Shown: piece after piece, positions 23,151 through 32,220 of the stretch | Position numbering within the stretch: the stretch's first letter is position 1 | Layout of the letters: every line of letters begins with the position of its first letter | Assembly: GCA_019310385.1 (NCBI GenBank) | Contig: JAFDEK010000005.1 | Coordinates: 27,594-91,593, forward strand | DNA: 64,000 bases | Origin: Deltaproteobacteria bacterium | GTDB taxonomy: Bacteria; Myxococcota_A; UBA9160; UBA4427 | Direction: 5' to 3' | Program-made: the position numbers and the translations under genes | The notes under the pieces: generated by a model | Told to the model about the DNA's origin: nothing | The model's database searches: none | The model's input: the letters and a program-made list of their open reading frames with translations, nothing else

Positions 23151-25784
23151 ATGAAGCGATTCCAATCTCACTCGATTTTCTTAGCTCTGCTTCTCCTCAC
23201 AACGCTCCTCGCGGCCGCCCCGGCCGCGTTCGGCGCCGGCAGGGACGCGCTCTTTCCCCGACCGCCCGAGCTGCAGCCGGACGTCGACTTCTGGATTCGC
23301 GTCTACGCCGAGGTCGATACCAAGAGCGGGCTCATCCACGACTCCCGCCATCTCGGGGTCGTCTACGAGGTGATCCAGCTACCGCAGGGCTTGAGCCACC
23401 GGGGCCGGGAGCGCTACGTCGAGAAGGTCAAGAAGGGCTACAGGAGTACTCTCCTGCGGCTGGCCCAGGGCAAGCGAAGCGGGCTCAGCTCCGAGGAAGA
23501 ACGAGTCCTGGCGCTGTGGCCCGAGGGCGTCAGCAACAAGACCCTGAGCTCGGCCACCTCGCGGCTGCGCTTCCAGCTCGGCCAGGCCGACAAGTTCCGG
23601 GCGGGCGTGATCCGATCCGGCGCCTGGAAGGACTACATCGAAGGCGTCTTCGCAGAGCAGGGCCTGCCCATCGAGCTCGCCGCCCTGCCCCACGTGGAAT
23701 CCTCCTTTACTCCCCACGCCTACTCCCGGGTCGGCGCGGCGGGCCTCTGGCAGTTCACGCGCTCTACCGGGCGGCGCTTCATGCGGGTCGATCACGTCGT
23801 CGACGAGCGACTCGATCCCTTTCGCGCGACCGTGGCGGCCGCCAAGCTGATGAAGCAGAACCGGCAGGTCACGGGTAGCTGGCCCCTGGCGATCACCGCC
23901 TACAATCACGGCGCGGCGGGCATGCGCCGGGCCACCCGCAAGACGGGAACCCACGACATCGCGGTCATCGCGCGCAAGTACAAGAGCCGGACCTTCGGCT
24001 TCGCCTCCCGCAACTTCTACGTCGAATTCCTGGCCGCGCTGGAAGTGAGCATGAACTCCGAGCGCTACTTCGGTCGCCTGGTGCTCGACACACCCGTGAA
24101 GTACGAGAACTTCGAGCTCCCCTACTACACCAAGGCCAGCGCCCTGGCCGACGCCCTGGGCATCGATCGCGATACCTTCGAGGAGCACAACCCCGCCCTG
24201 CGCTCACCGGTCTGGCGCGGTGCCAAGTACGTGCCGCGCCGCTTCTCCCTGCGCGTGCCTCGGGACCTGCTGGCCACACCCATCGCGGGCATCATCGAGG
24301 GGCTGCCCGAAGGGCAGCGCTACGCGGCGCAGACCCGAGACCTCACCTACCGGGTGCGCCGGGGCGACACGCTCTCCTCCATCGCCACGCGCTTCCACGT
24401 GAGAGCCAGCGAGCTGGTCGCGCTCAACGGGCTGCGCAGCCGGCATCGGATCTACGTGGGGCAGAAGCTCAAGCTGCCCGATCGGGGGGGCAACTCCGGA
24501 AGCCCTGGCGCCGGCACGACCCGCACTGCGGCCCGGAGCAAGCCGCCCGAGGACGGCCTCTACACGGTGCGCCGGGGCGACAATCTGACCAGCATCGCCG
24601 ACCGCTTCGGGGTGAGCGAGCATTATCTCCTCAGCAACAACGACCTGCGCAGCCGTCACCGCATCTACGTCGGCCAGACCCTGCGCGTCGCGACTCTCGA
24701 CTCAGCCGCGGCGCCCGACACAGCCGCGGCGCCCGACACAGCCGCGGCGCCCGACACAGCCGCAGCGCCCAACACAGCCGCAGCGCCCAACACAGCCGCA
24801 GCGCCCAACACGGCCGCAGCGCCCAACACGCCCGAAACGACGACCGCCACCCTCGCGGACGCCGAGCCCGCGCTGAAGCCGGCCGCGAGAGAGTCGGCGG
24901 CAGCCGAGACGGCGGCTGAAGCCGTGCCCGCGAGTCCCGCAACCCTGGCCCGAGCCGAGCCCGCGGCCCCTGGACCCCTGACGCCGGCCGAGGCTATCGC
25001 TTCAACGCCCCCGGCCCCGGCCCCGGCGGAGGCTGCTACGCCCGCGACCCTCGAGCCAGCGGAGCCTTCGGCTCCCACCACCGTGGCGCTCAGCGAGCCT
25101 GCGGCTCTGGCGCTGCCGGCCAGCGCGCCGCCCGAGCCCGTCCCGCATCCTCCCAGCGCGTCGGCCATCGCCGCCGAGGCCCTGCCGGCGGGTGAGCAGG
25201 ACGCGCCGACTGATCCGGGCCCGGTCCTGGGCGAGCCCTCCTTCGAGCACGCAGAAGCGATCGAGCAAGCGGCCGAGGCCACCGGCCTGCTCGCCGACCC
25301 GAGCGACTACAGCGTGGCGCGCGACGGCACCATCGAGGTACAAGCGGCGGAGACCCTGGGGCACTACGCCGAGTGGCTCGACGTACGGGCGAGTCAACTG
25401 CGCGGCCTCAACGGAATACGCTACGGCGCGGCGATCGGCATCGGCCACCGCATCGAGCTCGACTTCAGCCGGGTCGACGCAACCGAGTTCGAGCGACGGC
25501 GCACCCAGTATCACCAGGAGCTCCAAGAGGACTTCTTCAGCCGCTACGAGATCGAAGGCACCAAGGTCCACGTGATCCGCCGCGGCGACTCGATCTGGGT
25601 GCTGGCCGAGCGCAAGTACCGGATTCCCATCTGGCTCTTGCGCCAGTACAACCCCGACGTCGACTTTGCCGCACTCCACGCGGGCACCGAGATCACCGTG
25701 CCCCGGCTGCGCACTCGCGGCGACTGGAGCTCCAGCTCCACCAAGGCGGCGACCGGCGATTCGACCGCCCCCGGCGCCAGCTAG
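23151..25784 (+). CDS. Membrane-bound lytic transglycosylase, MltD-like, with LysM domains
   Basis: 877 residues. A signal peptide (about 1-28), a lytic transglycosylase domain (catalytic Glu near 183 in [10 protein letters not shown], then [14 protein letters not shown] and [11 protein letters not shown]), LysM domains at about 399-443, 470-513 and 805-848, and a weaker LysM-like segment at about 745-790. Residues 518-790 are a Pro/Ala-rich linker starting with seven 6-residue repeats. It should cleave peptidoglycan glycan strands in the periplasm. ATG at 23151 has GAGG five bases upstream. It is longer than E. coli MltD (452) because of the linker and extra LysM domains. Confidence 0.9.
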   Translation: MKRFQSHSIFLALLLLTTLLAAAPAAFGAGRDALFPRPPELQPDVDFWIRVYAEVDTKSGLIHDSRHLGVVYEVIQLPQGLSHRGRERYVEKVKKGYRSTLLRLAQGKRSGLSSEEERVLALWPEGVSNKTLSSATSRLRFQLGQADKFRAGVIRSGAWKDYIEGVFAEQGLPIELAALPHVESSFTPHAYSRVGAAGLWQFTRSTGRRFMRVDHVVDERLDPFRATVAAAKLMKQNRQVTGSWPLAITAYNHGAAGMRRATRKTGTHDIAVIARKYKSRTFGFASRNFYVEFLAALEVSMNSERYFGRLVLDTPVKYENFELPYYTKASALADALGIDRDTFEEHNPALRSPVWRGAKYVPRRFSLRVPRDLLATPIAGIIEGLPEGQRYAAQTRDLTYRVRRGDTLSSIATRFHVRASELVALNGLRSRHRIYVGQKLKLPDRGGNSGSPGAGTTRTAARSKPPEDGLYTVRRGDNLTSIADRFGVSEHYLLSNNDLRSRHRIYVGQTLRVATLDSAAAPDTAAAPDTAAAPDTAAAPNTAAAPNTAAAPNTAAAPNTPETTTATLADAEPALKPAARESAAAETAAEAVPASPATLARAEPAAPGPLTPAEAIASTPPAPAPAEAATPATLEPAEPSAPTTVALSEPAALALPASAPPEPVPHPPSASAIAAEALPAGEQDAPTDPGPVLGEPSFEHAEAIEQAAEATGLLADPSDYSVARDGTIEVQAAETLGHYAEWLDVRASQLRGLNGIRYGAAIGIGHRIELDFSRVDATEFERRRTQYHQELQEDFFSRYEIEGTKVHVIRRGDSIWVLAERKYRIPIWLLRQYNPDVDFAALHAGTEITVPRLRTRGDWSSSSTKAATGDSTAPGAS
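24703..24828 (+). repeat. Seven 18-bp tandem repeats in the LysM protein gene
   Basis: Seven consecutive 18-bp units from 24703. The first three are identical (type cagccgcggcgcccgaca), the next four differ by two or three bases and end in aaca. They encode [12 protein letters not shown] repeats in the flexible linker between LysM domains. Confidence 0.9.
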
Positions 25785-25813
25785 AACCAGCTGGAGACCG
25801 GAGAGTTCGGCGA

Positions 25814-26491
25814 TCAGACCTGGAACAGGGTCTCGTCCGGCAGGCGAATCGCGGTCAGGGGACCGCCGTAGACGGCACCGGTGTCGATGCCGATGCTGAA
25901 GGGCAGGTTCCAGCGAACCTCGAACTCCTCGCTCGGGGTGTGACCGTAGACGAGGGTCACCGGCAGGCTGTGGGGCAGCTCGCAGGTCGTGCGATTCCAC
26001 AGCATGTCCTCGACGCGGCAGCGACGCAGCGCGTAGTCCACGTCCTTCTCCTTGAGATCCGCCTTGCCGAGGCCGGCGTGGACGAAGAGGTAGTCTCCCT
26101 CCCGATGGTGGCGCTTGAGCTTCAACAGGAACTCCTCGTGGTCCTTGGGGAGCTTGAAGCTCTCGCGGTCCGGCCGCTCCCGGTCGAAGTAGCCATAGGT
26201 CGCCAGGGTGCGGTCGCCGCCGTTCATCAGGAAGGCGTCGCCCCCGAAGTAGGCCTCGTCGGTCCAGCCGAGGAAGTCCAGCAGCATGGACTCGTGGTTC
26301 CCGAGCAGGAACTCGCAGGGCCACTCGCGCTGCAGCGTCACGAGGCGCTCCACTACGCCGGAGGAGGCGGCTCCGCGGTCGACGTAGTCGCCCAGGAAGA
26401 CGAGGCGGTCCCCACGGCGCAAGGGCAGCGTGGTGAGCAGCTCCTCGAGCTTGTCGAGCTCACCGTGAATGTCACCGACGGCGTACAGCAT
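25814..26491 (-). CDS. Calcineurin-like metallophosphatase (ApaH/PrpE-like)
   Basis: 225 residues with the metal-binding motifs GDIHG (7-11), GDYVDRG and GNHES, and later His residues in LFVHAGLGK and VYGHTPSEEF. It belongs to the group of diadenosine tetraphosphatases and protein phosphatases; the length is shorter than ApaH and near PrpE. The exact substrate cannot be told. Last gene of a five-gene minus-strand run, 35 bp after rlmN. Confidence 0.85.
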   Translation of the reverse strand: MLYAVGDIHGELDKLEELLTTLPLRRGDRLVFLGDYVDRGAASSGVVERLVTLQREWPCEFLLGNHESMLLDFLGWTDEAYFGGDAFLMNGGDRTLATYGYFDRERPDRESFKLPKDHEEFLLKLKRHHREGDYLFVHAGLGKADLKEKDVDYALRRCRVEDMLWNRTTCELPHSLPVTLVYGHTPSEEFEVRWNLPFSIGIDTGAVYGGPLTAIRLPDETLFQV

Positions 26492-26526
26492 GCGTGGAAA
26501 GTTTCCCCCCTTCCTCCATCGGTTGT

Positions 26527-27669
26527 TCAGCCCTGGGACTTGACGACCCGACCACCCGGCTCCAGGGGCCCTCCAGACAGCGAGCGTGGCCCCGGCTCTT
26601 CGCTCTCGCCCCGCCCGCCCCGAGCCGCCAGCTGCCCGCAGGCCGCGTCGATGTCGTCGCCGCGGTTCTTGCGCAAGGTGACCCGCAGACCCGCCTCGTG
26701 CACGATCGCGGTGAAGCGTTCCATCACCTCCAGCTTCGGCGCCCGGTAGCCGGAGTCCGGATGCGCGTTCATCGGGATGGCGTTGACCTTCGAAGGGATT
26801 CCGCGAAGCAGCCCCACAAGGCGCCGCGCGTCCCCGGGCGTATCGTTGACCCCCTCGATCAGCGTGTACTCGAAGAAGACCGGCCGGCGGCGGTTGACCT
26901 GCTCTTCGTCGCGCAGGGCACCCAGCAGCTGCTCGAGGGGAAAGCGCCGGTTCAGTGGCACCAGCTCGTCACGAACCGCATTCGTAGTGGCGTGCAGGGA
27001 TACCGCGAGGTTGACGGGCGCCAGCTCGAGGAGCGGCCGGATCTTGGGTACCACGCCTGAGGTGGAGACGGTGATGCGCCGGGGCGCCATGGCAAAGGCC
27101 TTGGGATCGACGAGCAGTCGGATCGCCTCGCTCACCGCGGGCAGGTTGAGCAGCGGCTCCCCCATTCCCATGAACACCACGTTGCTGATGCGCTGGTCCG
27201 GCGCAAGGAACTCCCGGGCGCGGCACAGCTGGTCGACGATCTCCGCGGTGCTCAGATTGCGCGTGAACCCGAGAGCGCCGGTGGCACAGAACGAACACGC
27301 GAGGGGGCATCCCACCTGGGTCGAGACGCAGAGGGTCGTGCGCTGCTCTTCGGGGATGAGCACGGCCTCCACGACGGCCCCGTCGTGGGCGCGCAGGAGC
27401 AGCTTCAGCGTGCCGTCGACGGAGCGCGCGTGCCCCGCGACCTCGAGAGCGCTGCTGATCCATGAACCCGCGAGCTGCTCGCGCAGATCCATGGAGAGAT
27501 CCGTCATGTGGCGAGGATCTTCCACCCCGCGCTGATACAGCCACCCGGCAACCTGATCCGCGTGATAGCGCGCGATGCCGTCGCGGGCGAAGCGCTCGCG
27601 CAGGGCCGCCAGGGAGTGGTCCTTGAGGTTCTCCGTCTTGAGCCCTGTGGTCTTTGCTTCGACCTGCAT
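26527..27669 (-). CDS. rlmN: Dual-specificity RNA methyltransferase RlmN
   Basis: 380 residues. The radical-SAM Cys triad is in GCPLACSFCATG (about residues 120-131), the substrate-recognition FMGMGEPLLN follows, and the C-terminal catalytic Cys is in DAACGQLAARGG. RlmN makes 2-methyladenosine in 23S rRNA (A2503) and some tRNAs. ATG at 27669 has AGGA upstream; the longer frame upstream adds only Arg/Lys/Thr-rich text with an internal short duplication. It follows trmB, another RNA methyltransferase. Confidence 0.94.
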   Translation of the reverse strand: MQVEAKTTGLKTENLKDHSLAALRERFARDGIARYHADQVAGWLYQRGVEDPRHMTDLSMDLREQLAGSWISSALEVAGHARSVDGTLKLLLRAHDGAVVEAVLIPEEQRTTLCVSTQVGCPLACSFCATGALGFTRNLSTAEIVDQLCRAREFLAPDQRISNVVFMGMGEPLLNLPAVSEAIRLLVDPKAFAMAPRRITVSTSGVVPKIRPLLELAPVNLAVSLHATTNAVRDELVPLNRRFPLEQLLGALRDEEQVNRRRPVFFEYTLIEGVNDTPGDARRLVGLLRGIPSKVNAIPMNAHPDSGYRAPKLEVMERFTAIVHEAGLRVTLRKNRGDDIDAACGQLAARGGRGESEEPGPRSLSGGPLEPGGRVVKSQG

Positions 27670-27763
27670 CTCGTCCTTCGCCTGGGGCTTCGTTTGGAGC
27701 TTCGTTTGGGGCCTCGCGTGGCGTCTCGCCCGCACACCCACCCCGACCGCCGGCCGGGTCTCT

Positions 27764-28405
27764 TCAGCCGCGCCGGCGGTAATCGAAAAAATGTAGCGGT
27801 CGCCCCTCGGCCCGCCATTCCAGCTCGTATGCGGTCGTGAGCCGCCCGGGCACCTCGGTGACCCAGCCGCGCGGCGCGTACAGATTCTCTAGCAGCAGCT
27901 CGGCGCGCAGGCAGGCGTCGATCTGCTCCGCGTAGGGGGCGTCGTCCGTGGCGATGTGCAGGACACCTCCGGGAGCCAGGCCGAGCGCCGCGCCTTTCAC
28001 GAAGTCCGGCTGGATCACGCGACGCCCCGCGTGCGCCGCCTTGGGCCAGGGATCCGAGAAGTTGACCCAGATCTCGTGAACACTGCCGGGCTCGAGGAGA
28101 TCCTGCACCACGCTCTCGCCCCGACCCTCCACGAGACGCAGGTTGCGCAAATCGCTGCGCGCGAGACGGCGCGCCATCTTGAGCACGCGCTTGAACGACA
28201 CCTCGACACCGACGAATGCGGTTTCGGGACACTTCGCGGCGAGGTCGAGCAGGAACTCGCCGCGCCCGAAGCCAATCTCCACGACGAGCCGCCCGGGCGA
28301 CTCGAGCTCCGGCGCGAAAACCGCTCGCCAGTCCCGCTCGAAGAAGTCCGAGACACTGCGGCGCCAGTCGATCCCGGGGATGTCATATTTGAGAGTTCGC
28401 GACAT
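27764..28405 (-). CDS. trmB: tRNA (guanine-N7-)-methyltransferase TrmB
   Basis: 213 residues. SAM-binding VEIGFGRGEFLLDLA, the family motif NFSDPWPKAAHAGRRV, and the C-terminal TTAYELEWRAEGRP pattern are typical of TrmB, which methylates G46 in the variable loop of tRNA. It lies 29 bp after sppA and upstream of rlmN on the same strand. Confidence 0.94.
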   Translation of the reverse strand: MSRTLKYDIPGIDWRRSVSDFFERDWRAVFAPELESPGRLVVEIGFGRGEFLLDLAAKCPETAFVGVEVSFKRVLKMARRLARSDLRNLRLVEGRGESVVQDLLEPGSVHEIWVNFSDPWPKAAHAGRRVIQPDFVKGAALGLAPGGVLHIATDDAPYAEQIDACLRAELLLENLYAPRGWVTEVPGRLTTAYELEWRAEGRPLHFFDYRRRG

Positions 28406-28434
28406 TTCGAGTCCCGATCCAGAATGCGAATCAA

Positions 28435-30114
28435 TCAGTACTGAAGGAAGCGCCGGCCGAGCGCGTGCACCAAAGCTGCACCCGTGTCCCGGCTGCGCAA
28501 GAGCACGAGCCCGGTCAGCGCGCGCAGCCCGAGCAGCCGCGACTGGGCCGGGTGCAGGGACAGCGCCCAGGCTTCACCCTCCGCGAGGCCTGCGCGCCGC
28601 CGCACCTCGCACAGCGCCTCGAGGGGCCCGCCCAGTCCGTCCACCAGGCCCAGCGAGAGCGCGCGCAGGCCGCTCCAGACTCTCCCCTGGGCGGCGTGCT
28701 CGACGGCATCGAGGGAGAGCCCACGCCCCTGGGCGACCCGAGTGAGGAAGGTCTGGTAGACGGCCTCCATCTCCCGGCGCACGACCACACGCTCCTCGGC
28801 GGTGAAGCCACGATCGGTTGCGTGAAGACCCGCGTGGGCCCCCCGCTCCACCGCCTCGGTCGCGATGCCGAGGCGCCGGTAGAGGCCCGACAGATCGAGC
28901 TTCCCTCCCACGACGCCGATGGATCCCGTGAGCGTGCCCGCCTCGGCGAAGACCCGGTCCGCCGCAGCCGCCAGGTAGTAGCCCCCGGAGGCGGCCACGT
29001 CTCCCATGGAGACCACCAAGGGCTTCTCGCGGCAGAGCAGCTCCAGCTCCCGATGGAGTAGATCCGACGCCAGTGCGTCCCCACCCGGGCTATTGACACG
29101 CAGGACCACTCCCCGCACCGCGCGGTCCTCGCGCAGCTCCGCGCAGGTCGCCGCCAGGGCGGCGCTCGCGATCCCGCTCATGCCGGCGCCCCGATGAATG
29201 GCCCCCGACGCGATCACGTAGGCGACACGCGGACGCTCGCGCAGGAGCGGGCGCCAGCCAGGGTCCGCCACCTCACGCAGATAGTAGTCGCTCGCCTCGA
29301 CGAGCTGTGGCCGCCGGGGACCGGCATCCTCGCCGCCAGGGGCCTCCATGAGGGCGGGCAGCTCCGCCTCGAGCTGGTCGGCGTAGAGCAAGCCGTCGAT
29401 GAGGCCGGCCGCCACCGCATGGGCGCCGCTGAAGGGGCCCGTATCGACCGCCTCCTGCACGGCCTCGCTCGAGAGGCCGCGTCCCTGGGCGACCTTCTCG
29501 ACGAGCTCGTCGAAGACGTCAGCCTGCCAGGCCTCGAGCTGCTGCCGCTGCTCCTCCGACATGCTGTCGCGGGTCAGGAACTCGCCCGCGCTCTTGTAGC
29601 GGCCCACGTGCACGACTTCGGGCTTCACGTCGAGACGCTCGAGCAGGTCGCGCACGAAGAGTGCTTCGCTGCGCAGACCCACCAGCTCGAGGGCACCGCT
29701 CTCGGGCAGCCAGATGCGCTCCGCGGCAACCGCCACGACGTAGTCGGGGGTACCGAGCCGTTCCCCCCACGCGACCACGCGCTTGCCAGCTCGACGCAGT
29801 TCGCTCACGGCTCGATGCAGCGCGTGTACGCGGCTCCAGCCCGCGAGCCCACCCGAGAAGCGCAGCACGACGCCTGCGACGCGCTCGTCCTGCGCCGCGT
29901 GCTCGAGTACGCGTAGCACCTCGAGCAGCCCCAGGTCTGAGTGCGTGCCGCTGCGAGGAAAGAGCGGGGAGCGCTCACCGAGAGAGGCGCCGAGTCGCAG
30001 CGTCAGCCAGAGCCCACCGCGGCCGCCGTCGAGGCTTCCGGCCAGGCCGAGCCGTACCCAGCGAGCCCCGTTGGCGAGGAGCCCGCGCGCTACGCGAAGG
30101 GGCGCCGCGATCAC
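28435..30114 (-). CDS. sppA: Signal peptide peptidase SppA, long (67K) type
   Basis: 559 residues made of two tandem ClpP-like domains, as in E. coli SppA. The general-base Lys is in the N-terminal half (GRYKSAGE, about 172) and the nucleophile Ser in the C-terminal half (DVAASGGYYLA, about 375), followed by TLTGSIGVVGGK. It degrades cleaved signal peptides at the inner membrane. The N-terminal membrane anchor is weakly hydrophobic. GTG start. Thirty bases separate it from the upstream kinase-like gene. Confidence 0.9.
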   Translation of the reverse strand: MIAAPLRVARGLLANGARWVRLGLAGSLDGGRGGLWLTLRLGASLGERSPLFPRSGTHSDLGLLEVLRVLEHAAQDERVAGVVLRFSGGLAGWSRVHALHRAVSELRRAGKRVVAWGERLGTPDYVVAVAAERIWLPESGALELVGLRSEALFVRDLLERLDVKPEVVHVGRYKSAGEFLTRDSMSEEQRQQLEAWQADVFDELVEKVAQGRGLSSEAVQEAVDTGPFSGAHAVAAGLIDGLLYADQLEAELPALMEAPGGEDAGPRRPQLVEASDYYLREVADPGWRPLLRERPRVAYVIASGAIHRGAGMSGIASAALAATCAELREDRAVRGVVLRVNSPGGDALASDLLHRELELLCREKPLVVSMGDVAASGGYYLAAAADRVFAEAGTLTGSIGVVGGKLDLSGLYRRLGIATEAVERGAHAGLHATDRGFTAEERVVVRREMEAVYQTFLTRVAQGRGLSLDAVEHAAQGRVWSGLRALSLGLVDGLGGPLEALCEVRRRAGLAEGEAWALSLHPAQSRLLGLRALTGLVLLRSRDTGAALVHALGRRFLQY

Positions 30115-30144
30115 GGCCGAAGCGGCCCGTGATCTATCGCGTGC

Positions 30145-31350
30145 CTAGAGAAACTCGCTCTCATCGAAGCCCGCCTTGCGCAGCGTCTCCACCACGTGAC
30201 GCATCACCAGCAGCACGGAGCCGTCCACGGTGATGTTGTCGACGATGGGGACCTCGTACAGGTCCGCGAGCTCCATGAAGTGGTTCTGGATCTTCAGGAT
30301 CGACTCGAGATGCTCGACGTAGCGATCCCCGTCCCGGCGCGATTGCCGACGCCCGCGCTTCAGGAAGTGGCTGCGCAGGGACTCCTCGTCGAGGCGCGCG
30401 ACCACGAGATAGATCACGTGGGCGACGTCGGCGTAGCGTTCGAGGTCGATGAGCCCTGGCACGAGGGTCACACCGTCGAGCACCAGGCTCGCGTTCTCTT
30501 CGATGGCGCGGTCGATCATCGCGCGAACGCCGACCGAGACGACGGAAGCCTGGGCCATGAAGCCCTGCACCACAGGATCTTCGTCGCCATCGACCACGCC
30601 GGCCGGCGTAGCCAGGGCTTGGTGGGCCTCGAAAGAAGAGGCGTGGATGGCGGGGATCAGCTCGGGCGAGAGCATGATGCGCATCACCTGCCGGATCGCA
30701 TCCGTCGACAGCACGCGGCTGATCCCCAGGCGCCGCGCCACCTCGAGCGCGAGTGAGGTCTTGCCCGCTCCACTGGCGCCGCCGAGCAGGATGATCACCG
30801 GCTTCTCCGGCTCCTGGAACTTGCGCCAGACCAGGTAGCGGGCAGCCGTTTTGGGGCCGAAACGCTGGAGCAGCTTGTGGTAGGCCCCCATGCGCAGATC
30901 CCGACGCGCGATTCGCTGGGTGCCCTTGCGCAGGAGCTCGAGCTCGAGCTCCCGGGACACGTCGAAGGCGTCATTGGGCTCGATGGAGGCTGCGAGCAGG
31001 GATTGGGAGAGGGCTCCCTTGGAGAAGGGGGAGCAATCGTCCGGGCTACCGACCTTGATGCTCGGCGGCAGGGGGATGGGCGGCTGATGCTCGCCCAGGG
31101 CCTCGCTGCCCAGGATTTCCTCGACGGCCTTGGCAAGCTCGGCGCGCGGGACCACCCCCCGACCGCGAATTCGCACCCGGATCTCGTCGGCGGTGGCCAA
31201 GGCGTCCTCGAAGGCCACTCCCCGCGCCATCAGGGAGTGCACCATGATCCCGCGCATGAAGGGACGGCGGCCGCCTTCCTCCTCGATCCAGACCCTACCC
31301 TTCTCGCCTCCCCCGGAGGCGCGAGCCTTTTGCTGCTCGACATCTGCCAT
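30145..31350 (-). CDS. 2-phosphoglycerate kinase-like P-loop protein with ATP-cone
   Basis: 401 residues. An N-terminal ATP-cone-like region (about 25-110), then a P-loop kinase with GGASGAGKTSLA (about 189-200) and a Walker-B-like LVLDGVTLVPG. This arrangement is that of 2-phosphoglycerate kinase, known from methanogens that make cyclic 2,3-diphosphoglycerate. In bacteria relatives of unknown substrate occur. The gene heads the minus-strand run with sppA, trmB, rlmN and the phosphatase. No cyclic diphosphoglycerate synthetase is visible here, so the reaction is uncertain. Confidence 0.75.
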   Translation of the reverse strand: MADVEQQKARASGGGEKGRVWIEEEGGRRPFMRGIMVHSLMARGVAFEDALATADEIRVRIRGRGVVPRAELAKAVEEILGSEALGEHQPPIPLPPSIKVGSPDDCSPFSKGALSQSLLAASIEPNDAFDVSRELELELLRKGTQRIARRDLRMGAYHKLLQRFGPKTAARYLVWRKFQEPEKPVIILLGGASGAGKTSLALEVARRLGISRVLSTDAIRQVMRIMLSPELIPAIHASSFEAHQALATPAGVVDGDEDPVVQGFMAQASVVSVGVRAMIDRAIEENASLVLDGVTLVPGLIDLERYADVAHVIYLVVARLDEESLRSHFLKRGRRQSRRDGDRYVEHLESILKIQNHFMELADLYEVPIVDNITVDGSVLLVMRHVVETLRKAGFDESEFL

Positions 31351-31536
31351 GGCTCCAGCCTACCCCAGGGCCGGAAGGCCCGCGAACGAGCAGGCAGCGT
31401 GAGAAATATGTCAGAAAAGCCCCCCATTTCCCCAGACCGCTACAAAATCGTGAATTATTGGGTTGACTTCTGCTGGCGAAGGGTCTTAGCTGGTAGGTGG
31501 GACTCGTGGGTCAGCTGGGGGAAGTGGCGGTAGGCG

Positions 31537-32139
31537 ATGTCGGTAGACTCCACCGGAGACACTGGAACGAAGAGCGCGTCCCACGCGAAATCGACCGCTC
31601 CGATCGCCCGAGGCAGGGGCAGTGAGGGCAGGGGCAGTGAGGGCACGAACCCTGTGGGAATCGGCGGTGATGGCAGCGTGAGCGACCTCTATCGGACCAA
31701 GGAAGTCGTCGAAATCCTCCAGATCTCCCGGCGCCAGCTCCAGTACTGGGCGCAAACGGATCTCGTCGTCCCCTCGGTGAAGACCCGCGGCGGTCACCAT
31801 CGATACACCTTCGAGGACCTGGTGGCCCTGAAGGCGACCAAGCGCCTCATCGATTCGGGCGTCTCGGTACAGCGAATCCGCAACAGCATTCAGGGACTCA
31901 GGCAGCTTCTACCGAGCGTCGAGCGCCCTCTGTCGGATCTGGTGCTCGTCGCGACCGGCGACGTAGTTCTCGTCTTCATGGAGAGCACTGCGTTCGAAGC
32001 CGTGTCGGGCCAGGAGTGGGTGTTCGAGGTCGCGCACTTCCAGCGCGAAGTCGAATCCTGGAGAGATGCCACTCGCGCAGGAGGGCTGCGCAAGGCGCGG
32101 TCGGTTCGCCGCCCGCCGGACTGGGTGCAGACGGCCTAA
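31537..32139 (+). CDS. MerR-family transcriptional regulator
   Basis: 200 residues. A winged-helix MerR domain begins at about residue 50 (YRTKEVVEILQISRRQLQYW) and continues through GGHHRYTFEDLVALKATKRL. The C-terminal half is not a known metal-binding or effector domain. It lacks the Cys residues of metal sensors. The N-terminal 47 residues contain a duplicated RGRGSEG and may not be translated; GTG at 31678 is an alternative start that leaves the MerR domain intact. It lies 81 bp upstream of the ParA-CBM gene on the same strand and is likely co-expressed with it or controls it. Confidence 0.82.
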   Translation: MSVDSTGDTGTKSASHAKSTAPIARGRGSEGRGSEGTNPVGIGGDGSVSDLYRTKEVVEILQISRRQLQYWAQTDLVVPSVKTRGGHHRYTFEDLVALKATKRLIDSGVSVQRIRNSIQGLRQLLPSVERPLSDLVLVATGDVVLVFMESTAFEAVSGQEWVFEVAHFQREVESWRDATRAGGLRKARSVRRPPDWVQTA

Positions 32140-32220
32140 GAGAAGCGAAGGCTCGAGGCCGCGGACGCCAAGGGACGGCGGACCGGAATCTCGCCGCAGA
32201 CGCCACAGGGGGGGGGCGCC

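Noticed and set aside
31463-31491. TTGACT followed after 17 bp by TTAGCT as a merR promoter
   Set aside because: The -10 box matches only two of six consensus positions, so I did not annotate it.
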